From Pipra filicauda (Eukaryota > Chordata > Aves > Passeriformes > Pipridae), in assembly GCF_003945595.2 (NCBI RefSeq), contig NW_024104418.1, forward strand, positions 302,193 to 366,192: a DNA stretch of 64,000 nucleotides, read 5' to 3'. The translations under genes were made by a program, and so were the position numbers. Positions 35,635 to 47,330 of this stretch are shown piece after piece. Each line of letters begins with the position of its first letter. The first letter of the stretch is position 1. The notes under the pieces are model-generated. The model was not told the origin of the DNA. It searched no databases and saw only the letters and a list, made by a program, of their open reading frames with translations.

Positions 35635-37783
35635 TTAATTAATACCTGGATTAATTGCAACAGTCACATTTAAATGAAATGCTGTTTGTCTGTTGAAGAA
35701 CCTTTCCTGTCTACATGGGTATCTTTTCCTTGCATAACCCCTTTGGGAAGAGACAACCATGTTAAATAATTAGACAGTAACTGGCACTTGGGTATAAAAG
35801 GTGTTTCATGACATTTTATGATTCATGTCTCAGATTTCCATGGGAATTTTAAACCCAAGTACTTTAAACTAAACTTCAATAAAAAGCAATGTGCATGTTG
35901 TGTCCTTTAAACTGGCAATTAAACTTGAGGTCAAGCTCACCTGACACATTTTTGCAGGTGGGGAATGAAAAAGAAAACAGCACATAAAATCTTGGCTGCA
36001 GAACAGACTTTGTGCATTAAGTTTAACCTAGAAAATTACTTAGTTTGGCTGAAATTTGAGAACCATCAGAGTCTAAGTCACTAGAAAACAAAAGCAGGCT
36101 CTTGTGGCTGCATCTGTATAATAAAGTGAGCTTAAAACTCCAGAATTTTTACTAAGTTTCCTTAGTTTCCATAGATGATAAGAGGTTGTCATTTTTTGGA
36201 TCAGCAGTGTTCTTATCCCAAATTATCACTCCTTCAGCTTATGTAACAGTATTTAACTGCTGCAGGAGCAATTCTGGGAGACATCCACACTAATGGTGAT
36301 GATGGTGAGGCTTCCATATGTACACACCATCTGAAAATACTCCTTTTTTTTCCCCCATCAGGCCTACTTAGAGACAAGTGGCATTTTAGCTGTCTTTTCT
36401 AACAGCCTCTTTGTGTCAAAGTTTTCAGATGTGTCACATTTTCTGTTTATTGGTCTAAAAAAAAAGAAAATAAGAGTAGTTTTGTGGAGCTCAGTGAAGA
36501 ATGTGTTGGAGATTCCTGGATTTAGTTCTCTTAGCAAGCTTAGGGAGGGAATGAAATGGTGTGATCCAAGCTCTGGGGCAAAGGAATGCTGGGCTCTCAT
36601 TCACAACCAAAAAACCCCCGAATTTTGGCCATTTTCTCAAGGTCTTTGAGACTCTACAACAGTGATTAATTCAGACATTATGTCAAATATAATCAGACAG
36701 CAATAAATAATTGTCAGAAAGAAAGATGGTTTCTTGCTGTTTCTCACGTGGGAAAACCCACCAGACTGGGTTCTTTATTAGGGTACAGGGAGTTTCATGT
36801 TTCATAACTCAAAATTGGAAACTCCCCCTCCATATAACTGAAGAAATAAGTCTGTAAATCTTTGCATGGATTATAACTTGCAGCTAGAGAGGTAAAAAAG
36901 GAGAGAGTATTGTTATAAAAACTGTATCTCAGCTTCACAGGATGGATAGAACTTAACCCTAACATATCTAATATATAATAGACTGAGGTGTTCTTTGTAG
37001 GACAACTGACTTTCCAAACTTGCTTTAGGTCAAGTAATGCAGCAGGAACTGTTAATGAAAGAGAAATCTCTTCCCTTCTCTCGTTCTCACCAAAGGTAGC
37101 TGGAATAAGGACCATAAGGCAGACTTATAGTACTAAAAGTTCCCAATTTCTAGTTGATCAGAATTTTATACAGACTGACCTTGAGCAACGACCACATGAG
37201 GATCTTCCTGATTTTTTCATACAACTCTGAAAAAATTCTACAGTCTGTTTCTGCATTGATCCAATTATGAGTATTTCTGATATGCTAATACAGAGTGAGT
37301 GGCTCATAAAATCTCAACATCCCTTTTTATATACTAATCTTGCTTGATTAGAAATTATTAACCTTGTCTGGCTGTAAAAATTATTTGAGAGGGGATTTAA
37401 AGATCAACTCTGCTAAGGAGCAGTGACAGATTATACACCTTCAAGATGGATGAGCCCTCACAAATCATACTTTGCCCCTCTGCCCATGATAGCAGATATT
37501 GGTAGTAGAATCCAAAAAAAAAGGCAAAACCCCAGGAAAAGATCTCTCAGCAAGCACTGATGTGCTCAATAATGGAGGACAAATGTCCTATGTTGAAGGT
37601 GGAGAGTCCCTAAATGATATTTTCTCAGGCAAGAAACAGTCTCTGCCTTAACTTGAGATCTGACATACTCAGGAGATGCCTTAAAGAGCAGATGAAAGGT
37701 GTACAAAGTGAAACCTTTCTGCTTGAACCTGAACACAATGAAGCAAAAAATTCACACCTAGGAAGAAACCAAGGAGATATTTC
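35635..37783. other. single-copy non-coding DNA, 2.1 kb
   Basis: No gene or element recognised. Small ATGGTGATGATGGTGA-type repeat near 36294. Confidence 0.5.
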
Positions 37784-37868
37784 GTGGTAGTGCTGGGCTG
37801 ACTCTTGGACTTGAGGATCTTCGAGGACTTTTCCAACCTTAATGATTCCAAGATTCTATGATTCTGTG
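37784..37868 (+). mobile_element. CR1 LINE extreme 3' end, second 3'-end type
   Basis: About 85 bp: gtggtagtgctgggctgact, 'cttggacttgaggatcttcg', 'aggacttttccaaccttaat', then gattctatgattctgtg. Confidence 0.85.
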
Positions 37869-40480
37869 TGGTGTTAAAGTTCTGTCTAAGGTGTCCTACC
37901 CAAGAGAAGAGATTTGGCTCCTGTTTTGAAGGTGGCTGTCCATGTATTTAATGCACAAAGTTCTTTGTCTTCCTGTGAGACTTCCACAAACAAAAAGGAA
38001 CTGATGACCTTTTAATATTTTTTTCTCCCGTTTTCATACAACAGGTATTTGCACCTGTTTTCACAGTGACATTTTAAGGGTCATTTTTTGAAATGCAAAT
38101 CTATCAATTTTGGGTAGATTCCCCCCTTGTTTTTCAACGGAAAAAATGAATGTAACACACCAAGAACCTTGGGGAGGAATCAGATCAGTGTTTCAAAATT
38201 GTGCCAAAGCTTGCTTTTGTAGGACAAAAAAAAAAAAAAAAATAATAAGAAGGATTATTTCTTTGTAATAAACAACCAACCAACAAACAATAAGCCTATC
38301 TTCAGAGAAACTATTAAAAATACAATATCTATTGCCATGAAAAAATGAGTGGCTTATTTCTGCCACCACGTGTAAATGTCTTCTCTGTGATCTGTCTCCT
38401 CATGAGTTGAATTACCTATTTCTTTTCTCCCATCTACAGCTCTTTTCTCCTGCAGTTCTTTCTGGACCTCCTTGCATCAGAAAGGATTCAAAGAGGCAGC
38501 ATCTTCTTAGCAGTTTATCTGCTCCCCTTAGTATTTCAACAATAGGGAAGACAGTGGATGTAAGGAGCCACAGCTGAGTTTATTTTATCTTAATGATGCA
38601 GCCCGAAGGCTCAGCCCAGCAGAGCTGGTGCCCCCGAGGCTGATGGCAGGAGCCCATTGTTTGCTGAATGTATCCATCACTTGGCCAAGTTGATTCACTT
38701 TCTCTTCTGGCTGAAAGTCTAAGCCCAGGAATCCTCTGCTCCACTCCAAAGGCACTTTGTGTTTAGTTAAGCAAACATTCATGTAATTGCAGGATTAGTT
38801 CTGGAGAGTGTTGTTGCTCAGATGGATGAGCGATGCTCTGGAGAAGTAGCCAGACATGTTTCCACTGCTGACATTTTTATTTTTTTTTTTTTGTAGTCAT
38901 TACCCACTTTCCCATCCATATTCCATAGCCTGCTGGAAATTGCTTGTCATCCAAAGAGAGATCCGACCCACTGCACTCTGTCACCTAATGCAATTCCCTC
39001 TTAGGTCAATACTGTGCTGAGAGCAAAAATCAATGTCTCACCCCCTTGATCTGCAACAGAGCAGAGACCAATTTCTTTTCCCTATCCATTGTTCTCAATA
39101 GAGCTGCTTATTGATCCGAATTCCCAGTGCCAGTCCACTTATTTCACATGCCTTGCTCAGAAGCTGTGTTTAAAAAAAAAAAATCCTTTCTTGTGCTAAC
39201 CTACCATAATGTTAAAAACAACATATGTGGAGGGAGGGGGGAAAAATGGCTTGAAATTGGGTCCCTGTGCTGGGTTTGGCACCTTTGGATTGAATTGAAG
39301 CCGTTATCTCAGAGTACATCTGGGTGTATCCATGCCATGCAATAACCAGGGCGGAGATGTGAGGCTGAGGAGAGCACAGCCATGCTGGGGAGGTTGATTG
39401 TCTCAGCTGCTTTGCCTGGGGAATCTCAGAGAGCTTTTCACACTGAGGGTAGTGCAATAAACTGATTTAGTTTATATGAAGCCGCCTTGGGTATTTCTGT
39501 ATCCACTGTTCTCAAGCTAAGAGGGAGGAAGGAAATTGTATCCTGGCAGAGAAATTCCCTATATTTACATTTCCAATTATTATCTCATGCATCCACCAAC
39601 AATCCCCTAGGCAGTGAGGTTGATACTGGTACAGGCTTTCCAAAGAGGGATGAGAAGTCACTTGATGAGGCAAGTATTGCTTTTGTTTCCTGATCCCCCT
39701 TTCCCCAGTTTTGGTGAGTGGAGCTGAGGTGGACTTGATGAGCTGTGGTGTGTGTAGTGACTTGCTTCCCACTTCCAGGAGAAACAGGTCTTAGGCAGCT
39801 TTTGAAGAGCAGGGCAGGACAGAGGAAAGCATCATCATACAAAACACTGCTTAAATTGTATGGGAACAAGGCAAGAAAGAGTTTGCTTTGTTAATTCACT
39901 CTGTCCTCTGTCCACACCACTTTCCCAGCAGATTATTACATCAAGAGTATTAATACATCAAGAGTATTAATACATTAAAACTGTTGTGGCCAATACTGCT
40001 CAGCTCTTGTCTTAATGAATGAAACAGCAGCTTGTAATGGAGCTCCATCACCCAAAGTCATCAGGGAAATGAGGGGCAGCACTTGCACATCTCCTCTGAA
40101 GCAAAAAAAAAAAATGCTCCAGTTCAAAGTGTGCACGGTATGGAAAGCAGGAACTCCCTGGAAGTGAAATGGCCTTGATAATGGAGGGACTGAATGATAT
40201 TAAATCAATCTCATAGGCAAGAGATGCAGAGTTCAGCAGATTTTGGATCCAAAATTGTCACAAGAAGTTGACAAAATGCCTGAGTGCCTTTCTCAAGCAA
40301 ACACCAGTAACACCAGTAATTCTCAACAAGTGGGAAATGTGTATTGTCAGGAATTACAGGGAATACAGCAACCATTTTGTAAAGCACAAGTGGATACCAG
40401 TGGAATATGGATTAATATGGACTAATACTTGGCTGTTTAAGGAGCCACACATATTTTATCTTCTGCTTTGGGCCTATGAT
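37869..40480. other. single-copy non-coding DNA, 2.6 kb
   Basis: Holds a 17-base poly(A) at 38226-38242 and a 17-bp tandem duplication at 39937. The repeat-free blocks at 38580-38800 and 38930-39130 have even base composition and could be conserved regulatory DNA. No gene recognised. Confidence 0.5.
39937..39970. repeat. 17-bp tandem duplication
   Basis: TACATCAAGAGTATTAA occurs twice in a row, followed by the start of a third copy (tacatta). Confidence 0.95.
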
Positions 40481-40735
40481 CACTGGCAGAGGGCAGGGTT
40501 AGGTTAGATATTAGGGAGAAATTCTTCCCTGTGAGGGTGGTCAGGCCCTGGCACAGGTTTCCCAGAGAAGTTGTGGCTGCCCCTGGATCCCTGGAAGTGT
40601 CCAAGGCCAGGTTGGACGGGGCTTGGAGCAACCTGGGCTAGTGGAAGGTGTCCCTGCCCGTGGCAGGGATTGGAAAAAGATGGTCTTTTATGTCCCTTCC
40701 AACCCAAACCATTCTGTGATTCCATGATTCTGTGA
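40481..40735 (+). mobile_element. CR1 LINE 3' fragment
   Basis: Starts cactggcagagggcagggtt and covers 'ttagatattagggagaaatt', 'aagttgtggctgcccctgga', 'gtgtccctgcccgtggcagg' and the tail tgattccatgattctgtga. It shares the 'gcccctggatccctggaagt' variant with the copy at 9029, which suggests one subfamily. Confidence 0.93.
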
Positions 40736-42103
40736 TCATAAGCCCTGGATGACTCTTTACATATTAATGACCCAGCCAAACCAAGCAATGTCAGGAATCT
40801 GTGCTCAGACCAAGACAATACATTAAAAATTATTTCTTTCTTCCAAGAAAGCTACAACTGTTCTTGGTGCAAGCAGGTAGGAATGAGGACTGTCTATTCC
40901 ACCATGACAGTGTGATATTATCTTGGTTTCTTTGTATGGAGATCCCTAAATCCTTTAGACATATTGATAAATAAATTTTCCAGTGGGTAAGTCAGAAACA
41001 ATATTGTTTCAATTTGATGGCCAGAGATGCTAAAACATAAAGGCATTAAATATCAGCCAATATTTAGGGAGAAGCTGAAAATAGATTAAAAATGTCCCAG
41101 CATCAAGATAAGGTTTTGTGTCCCAGCATAGTTTTAATTTTCAATGCCTTTATGTACAGAATTATGGGATGGTTTCTTTTGATTAAAACATCTCTTACAT
41201 TAAATGATTGTGAGTGAATACTGAGTGTTTTTATTGACTTCTCAGGTAAGACTTTTTAAACATTTTTTTTTAACTTTGAGCTGCAGAAATTGTGTTTCCT
41301 TATTCAGTACATAAAAATATTTGTGAATTATCCAGTGGAATTTTTTAGTCTTCATTAACCATGCTTGGGGCTGGGCTTTCTAGATTTCAGCTAATGCTTT
41401 CAAAGTGAAATGCCTGAAATTGGTCAGTGAAATCCACAGTGAAGCAGATAATGCAGCATTACAATTTGGAAATGTTGGCTTTAGGTACCGTGTAAACCAG
41501 CTTCCCAGCTTGCAATCTATAGACATCCTTCCAAATCAGATTCTCTTTGGTTACTAGGGACTAAGAGTAAAAGCTCTGCTGGAAAATATCTTTCAGCTTT
41601 CCAATATCATTCAATTTTGCCCTTTGAATGCTGTGGAAATTCCAAATGCTTTGCAAGAATTTGGAAAGTGCAATCAATCAATGATCCACATGAGACAAAG
41701 TGTGCACTGGTTTTTTTGAAGTATTAATGAGTATTTATAAATCGCTGAACTGAGTCAAGCAATGCATTTTTGCTCATTTGTAGTGTTTCTCATTCCTATG
41801 TTTCTTTCTTTGGTTGATAGTAGTAATATAAATTACATTGACATTAATGCAATATAGGTTCCCTCTGTAGCTGCCAGAAAGGAGTAAATGTATCCAAAGG
41901 TGCTCCATGCAAACAGCTTTAGGATGAAACGACCATCTCCAGGTCAGCAGGAGCCCATCCATCTCCAGTCACCTCATGAATGCTTAGCCAGATAATTACC
42001 TGAATCTGCAATACAGTTATAGGTTGATTTTTAGAAAAAAATGAGAGCTCTTTACAAAAAATATGTGCTGACATCTATTTCCCATAAATGTCTGTATCCA
42101 CAG
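40736..42103. other. single-copy non-coding DNA, 1.4 kb
   Basis: AT-rich, no gene. A 25-bp CR1-tail-like match at 41157 is too short to call. Confidence 0.5.
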
Positions 42104-42182
42104 TCTTGTCCTAGCCATTGTGCCTGGGAGAAGAGACCGACCCTTACCTGGCTCCAACCTCTTGTCAGGGTTGTAAAGAGTG
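42104..42182 (-). mobile_element. short internal CR1 LINE remnant
   Basis: The sequence 'gcctgggagaagagaccgac' followed by 'ccttacctggctccaacctc' and 'ttgtaaagagtga' corresponds to the block upstream of the 3' tail of CR1 on the minus strand. The tail itself is missing, so this is an eroded or deleted copy. Confidence 0.6.
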
Positions 42183-45100
42183 AACACACTCACACTTCCA
42201 GTACTTAGTGACAGTTCCATATATCTACACCTAAAACATCAGTGCTCTGCACATTTCAAATGTCTCCAGTGGCTCAGGTGATTGGAAATATCCTCTGCAC
42301 TCCAGTGATTAGAAACTGTTTTTTTCTCCTCTGGAAATGAAGCTTCCTCCCAAAGAAAGCATAGACAACTGGACTGAGTTCTGAAAAGTAAGTGAAAAAC
42401 AAAGGGTAAGAACAGGGATTCAGTGAGTTGGGAATGTGAAATCAGATTTATTGCAGCTTTCACATTAAGGTCAATTGTACTGAATGCCTATCATGTCTGT
42501 GTGCAGCCATGATATACAGCCCAATTAAAAAGAAAAGTACCCTATTTTGACACTTAAAGTATCTGCTTAACGTTACAGTGGTGGTAATTAAACTAATTAC
42601 TGTTGCAAACAGTTGGGACTCAATGGCTTGCATTGTGAAATCAAAATCTCAGTTCCAGAGGATTCAGATCAGTTGATTTACCAACCCTCCATTGATTTCT
42701 CACTGAGTTTTACACGAGGGAGGGAGATGTTGCCATGGAGAGTGTTGTTATTTGTCCTGCCACTGAAGAACTTCCCTTGGGAATCCCAATCTGAGGTCTG
42801 AGGCTGATGGAGATGATCTGGGGTTCTGAATATGTTATTTAATCTCCCTCATATGCTCAGACTGAAGTGGACAGGCTGCAGCTAGAGAAGTAATTTCATT
42901 TGCCCAGGACTGTGCTGGATAAATTAGGAGGACATGCTGTGCCCTGTTGATTGCAAGAAGGTCCCAATAACAAACCCTCGTGTCCGTGCTCAGCCCTGCT
43001 GCAGAGATTTCACTTGTGTGAGTTACACTGCACTGCAGGTCACAGCACAAATTTAATTAAATCCTGATAAAATCGATTTGCACTTCTTGTACTGCTCAAG
43101 TCAAGAAGAGAAAACTTCTGAGCCAGGCACCCAGCTGGAAAAAGTTCTCAAGTAGAAAATTACAACTGCATTTTTAAACATTCATCTGATCTGGTGTGCA
43201 GGAAAGGCTGATGGGAGGGATCTCAGGCTGCACAGGACAGGTGAGTGGGACTGGGTTCCCTTCTGCCAGATGACATCCACCCTTTCTTCACATGGATAAA
43301 GCATAATTTAGGGTTTTTTTACAAAACCAGCACTGGCTACAAAATTTAATGCCAGCACCAAACCTCAGGCTTGTCTGTTATATAAAAATTCAACACAATT
43401 TGTGGTAACTCAGTGTTGTTTCTGTCTCCTATGGCAACATGACAGCCCCTGGGACATCCAAGAATTATCTTGCTGACATAAGGCACCCACCACTACACTG
43501 CAGGGAAAGTCTTGTGGCCATAAACTGGGATTTCAAAGGACAATATTATATTTCAAGGGAAATAGGACAACATTTCAAAATCTGGCTCCCAGGCTCTCAG
43601 CACAGCTGGGACAAAGCAGATGTTAAGAAGCAAGTTCTTCCTGGTTTTGGGAGAAGAGGACAGACACTTGAGGGATGTACCTGTAACCTGGGATACTCAC
43701 ACTCCTGGTCTTGCTCCAGTCTGGTGTCAGTAGGGAACTAACTGGATATTATGGAGCAAGAAGCATGAATCCTTTAGGGACAGGTGAGCATCCTAGGGAG
43801 TATCCTTGCTAACTAACCTGTCATTGGAAGTGGGCAACCCTCACCTTAAGGAAGATAATGAGCTTCTACAAGTGATCCATCCCTTCTGTAACACCTTGTC
43901 TGTGATTATTTTCCTTTTCATTCATTACCATGCTGTTTGGTCTGCTCTCTCTGGTCTCCCCACTCAGACAGAGCATCATCCTTTCTTTACTGAAGGAGAC
44001 TACTTAGCATGTAGTCCGTGAATCCAGATTCACAGTGTCTCATCTTCTACCTGGAATGCTGATGAATAACCCAGCGGTGCCTCTGACGTAGGTGCCCTCC
44101 AAATAACAGATGCAAATCAATGGATGCACATTAGAGCTGCAGTTCCTGAGCCTCAGATGTTTCCATGACAGCTAAAGGATTTCTGGACATGCTTATACCA
44201 CCCTCTTGTGTTTGTTCACTGTAAGAACATGATTTATTCAATTTTACACTTGTCCCTCATTTTGGTGACGTCCCAGTTGGTACCTAATGCCAATCTTCCT
44301 CTTGGACATCATTCATAGAGCACAAAGGACTGGAAAACAGGATAAACCAGTTGTGTGGATGGGGTTTCTCAGCAATTTTGCTGCAGGAAGAGGTTTGATC
44401 AGCAAGTGCAGCAAAATCAATACCTTTTATTTTTTTCTCATTTCAATATCTTCCATTAACTTTATGGTCCTTGTTAAAATTGATTCAAGTCACAAAATCA
44501 TGCACGACCTAGGAAGGAACATCCATTAGAATATTCGAGGCATAAAAGCATTTATTTAACATCACTCTGTAATTTATGCATGAGATATTAAATTCACAAC
44601 CACTTTGCCTGCCACTTAACTGACAGGCTTTCCGAGTTGTGATGGATGATGTTTTGTGGGATCTAAAAAGCTTTCCCACTTCTCCTCACTTCTGTGGTGG
44701 GCAGGTTGCCCAAGTCACTCTCTTCCTTTGGTTTGCACTTTTCCTGGGCAAGGAAGAGATCCTTTAGATAATTATTGGTTCTGAAACTGTTGGTATAATT
44801 TCTTCTTATTGATTTTTCTTTTTAACTAGGGTTCTTGCAGGTTGAGGCTTTCTGGGGCCATCCAACAGACTGACAGCTTTGAAAGACCAAAGCTGGACAC
44901 ACCTTTTACTTCTCTGTCACATTAAATGAAATTTTAAGCGTCCTTTTACAAGCTTTACAAATGATAACAGATTTTTTTTTTCCTGCTTTGCCTGCATTGC
45001 AACCTCCAGCTCTGTAAAATGACCAGGAGATGATTATTCTGTGTTTGCTCTGCTGTGGACCTGGATGGCAGACGGTGAAATTATGGGGGGGGAAAGAGGA

Positions 45101-46959
45101 CAAGGAAAGGTCTCACACATATTTTTTAAGGCAGATTGCTGAAATCCACAGTTTCACTGCACTGTTATAAGGTCCTGTTACAAACTGGACCTCAGCAGAA
45201 CCAGTTCCATTTTGAAATTTTCCAATGGGGAAAGGAGGCGAATGTGTTGGGAAAACACTGGTAAAAAATGTCCTTATTTCCAGTTTGTGTTGCTGACACA
45301 CAAATGCTTTTCCAGCCTATGCTCTTGCTCAAAGAGCTGTGGGGGTTGCCAGGACTGAGGAGTGAATCTGAGTGAAACTGGGGGGTCCAGCAGGGAAGAC
45401 TCTGACACATTTTGCTTGTAGAGACCGGAGAAAACTGCTGGTGGCATCGAGATAAAAAAAATAAATCTCGGGATTGAAATATGGGTTTGGGGAATTTGAT
45501 GGAGGCTCGTTGGCTAAAAAAGGGTATTTTCAGCTGGTTGGGAGCTGGGTGCAGAACCCAGAGCTACATACACACACATACACACACATATAAGCAAAAA
45601 GTTAGGTGGTAAAAATTCAGATAAAATGAATATCGCGTGGCATAGCTGTTGCCACTGTTGCTGTGGTAACCAAGCATGACAACGTGTCAGACAAGTTAAT
45701 TTTAGACAAAGTAAACAGTTTTTTAAAACTGTTGGAGAAACAGATGGATTTTATTTTAAAATGGACTCTCAAACATTTGCTCTTTGGAAATACTTTAGAG
45801 GCAGACCAAATAAATACACTTTCATTCCCCGATAGCTTGTTCAAATGAAAAGGCTTTCCAGATGCTTTGGGACCATCTTTATTAAACACATCTCACTTGC
45901 TAAAGTATTTTCCTGGACCTTCCTGAACTGATGTGTGGGCCAGTTGAGATGATTTGATTTCTTTTTGCTGTATTTCTGCTGGGTTGCTTGGCCTCCATTC
46001 TAAGCACCCTCTCTGAGAGCTTCAAAACTCCCCTGTCATCCCCATTTTTATTTTTCTCCATGAAGTGCTGATTTAACCATAGGCTGAGTTTCCTTCTTAG
46101 TGCCTGGGCCTTTGCTGTTAATTTAATATCATCCAGGCTGCTTCCAACAGACTAGTCTGAATTTTCAAAGCAAATGTAGCACCCAGAATGCAAGATAATT
46201 CTGTTTGGGACCTGGGTATGATGACTAAAAATGAATTAATCGCTGGACTAGAAAATGATGGTTGCTAAGGCACCGGTGGTCACAACCTGATTATATGCAG
46301 GATAAATAGAGGGCAGACCTAAGCAGCAATATTTTCACTTAGTCATTCAACAGGGTGATTTCCCAATGCTGAGGAGAATGATAAGCCAAGGAAGGCAGGA
46401 ATAAAAACAGGAATGGAAAAATCAGATTTTCTTTTAGCATATAGATTCAAAGTCCAAAAAAAATCCACCAAGTCAAGTTCAAATAAGAGTAAACTGAACG
46501 CTGTCATCTCAGTAAGAGAAAGAAAACCAGAAATTGAACAAAAAAACCCAAGCCAAAACAAAAATGAGGAAAACTTAAAACTATAAGAAATGAAAATAAA
46601 TGGCAACCTCTGCCACCAAGAAATTATGAGATTTAAGATAACTGACAAGAGAAGTTGATGATGTGAGGGGAAAAAAACACCATAAGCAGTATTATAGAAA
46701 ATTTAAAATATATGAAGAGCAAAAGAATTCTCATCAGCAGTAGAAACCTTTGCTAGAGACAGGGGTAACCACTATGAATGGTATCACAGCATATCAAAAA
46801 TGCTCCCTAAAAACACTTCCATCCTGGAAAATGACAAAAGGTTATCACATATTTTTAGTCATGATGATAGTTTGTAAGTGGTTTAGTAAATCAAGGAATA
46901 AAGAGTCAAACCTACCAAACCCCCCCCCATTTCCATGATCAGCCAGTCAGACAACTTTG
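42183..46959. other. single-copy non-coding DNA, 4.8 kb
   Basis: The longest stretch up to this point without a recognisable element. It has an (ACAC/ACAT) microsatellite at 45565-45592 and poly(C) of eight to nine bases near 46920. Open frames are short and lack known motifs. Confidence 0.5.
45565..45592 (+). repeat. ACACAT-type microsatellite
   Basis: tacatacacacacatacaca-type repeat, about 28 bases. Confidence 0.9.
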
Positions 46960-47330
46960 AGAAGACTCTGACAGAGCTGGCAGAGGAGATGGTTGATGTA
47001 TTGCTGTGAATATTAATAAATCATTTCACTGCACTGAAATTCCAAAAGATGGAAGGACTGTAGATGAGATAATATTGTGTAAGGAGTGGAAGAATTTGGA
47101 GACCTGACATCTATCACTCCCACGCAAAATAAGGGAAAACCTTATAAGGGATTCACTTGGTAAAGACTGGAAAAATAATTAATGCCAATCAAAGCCGTTT
47201 CCAGAAAATGGGCCTTGTCAAAGAAACTCGATTTCATTCTCTAAGATTACTATTTTGGCTGGAAAATGTACTGAGAAACGTAGCAGACTTTCCTAAAATG
47301 CTCTCCTTCATACCACACAACTTTCAGCCA
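46960..47330 (+). mobile_element. fossil LINE reverse-transcriptase segment (CR1/L3 clade, probable)
   Basis: The stretch 47105-47320 follows the CR1-clade reverse transcriptase in block order: 'cctgacatctatcactccca' (end of the pre-RT linker), 'aatcaaagccgtttccagaa', 'gggccttgtcaaagaaactc' and 'cagactttcctaaaatgctc'. The last block corresponds to the LDFSKAFD region of the enzyme, here read as ADFPKMLSF, so two catalytic-region positions are altered. The open frame 47157-47384 covers part of it. The copy is heavily diverged, has no 3' tail, and cannot be active. Its left border is uncertain. Confidence 0.55.

Noticed and set aside
41156..41181. CR1 tail-like match (agaattatgggatggtttct)
   Set aside because: Only about 25 bases match and the next block is missing.
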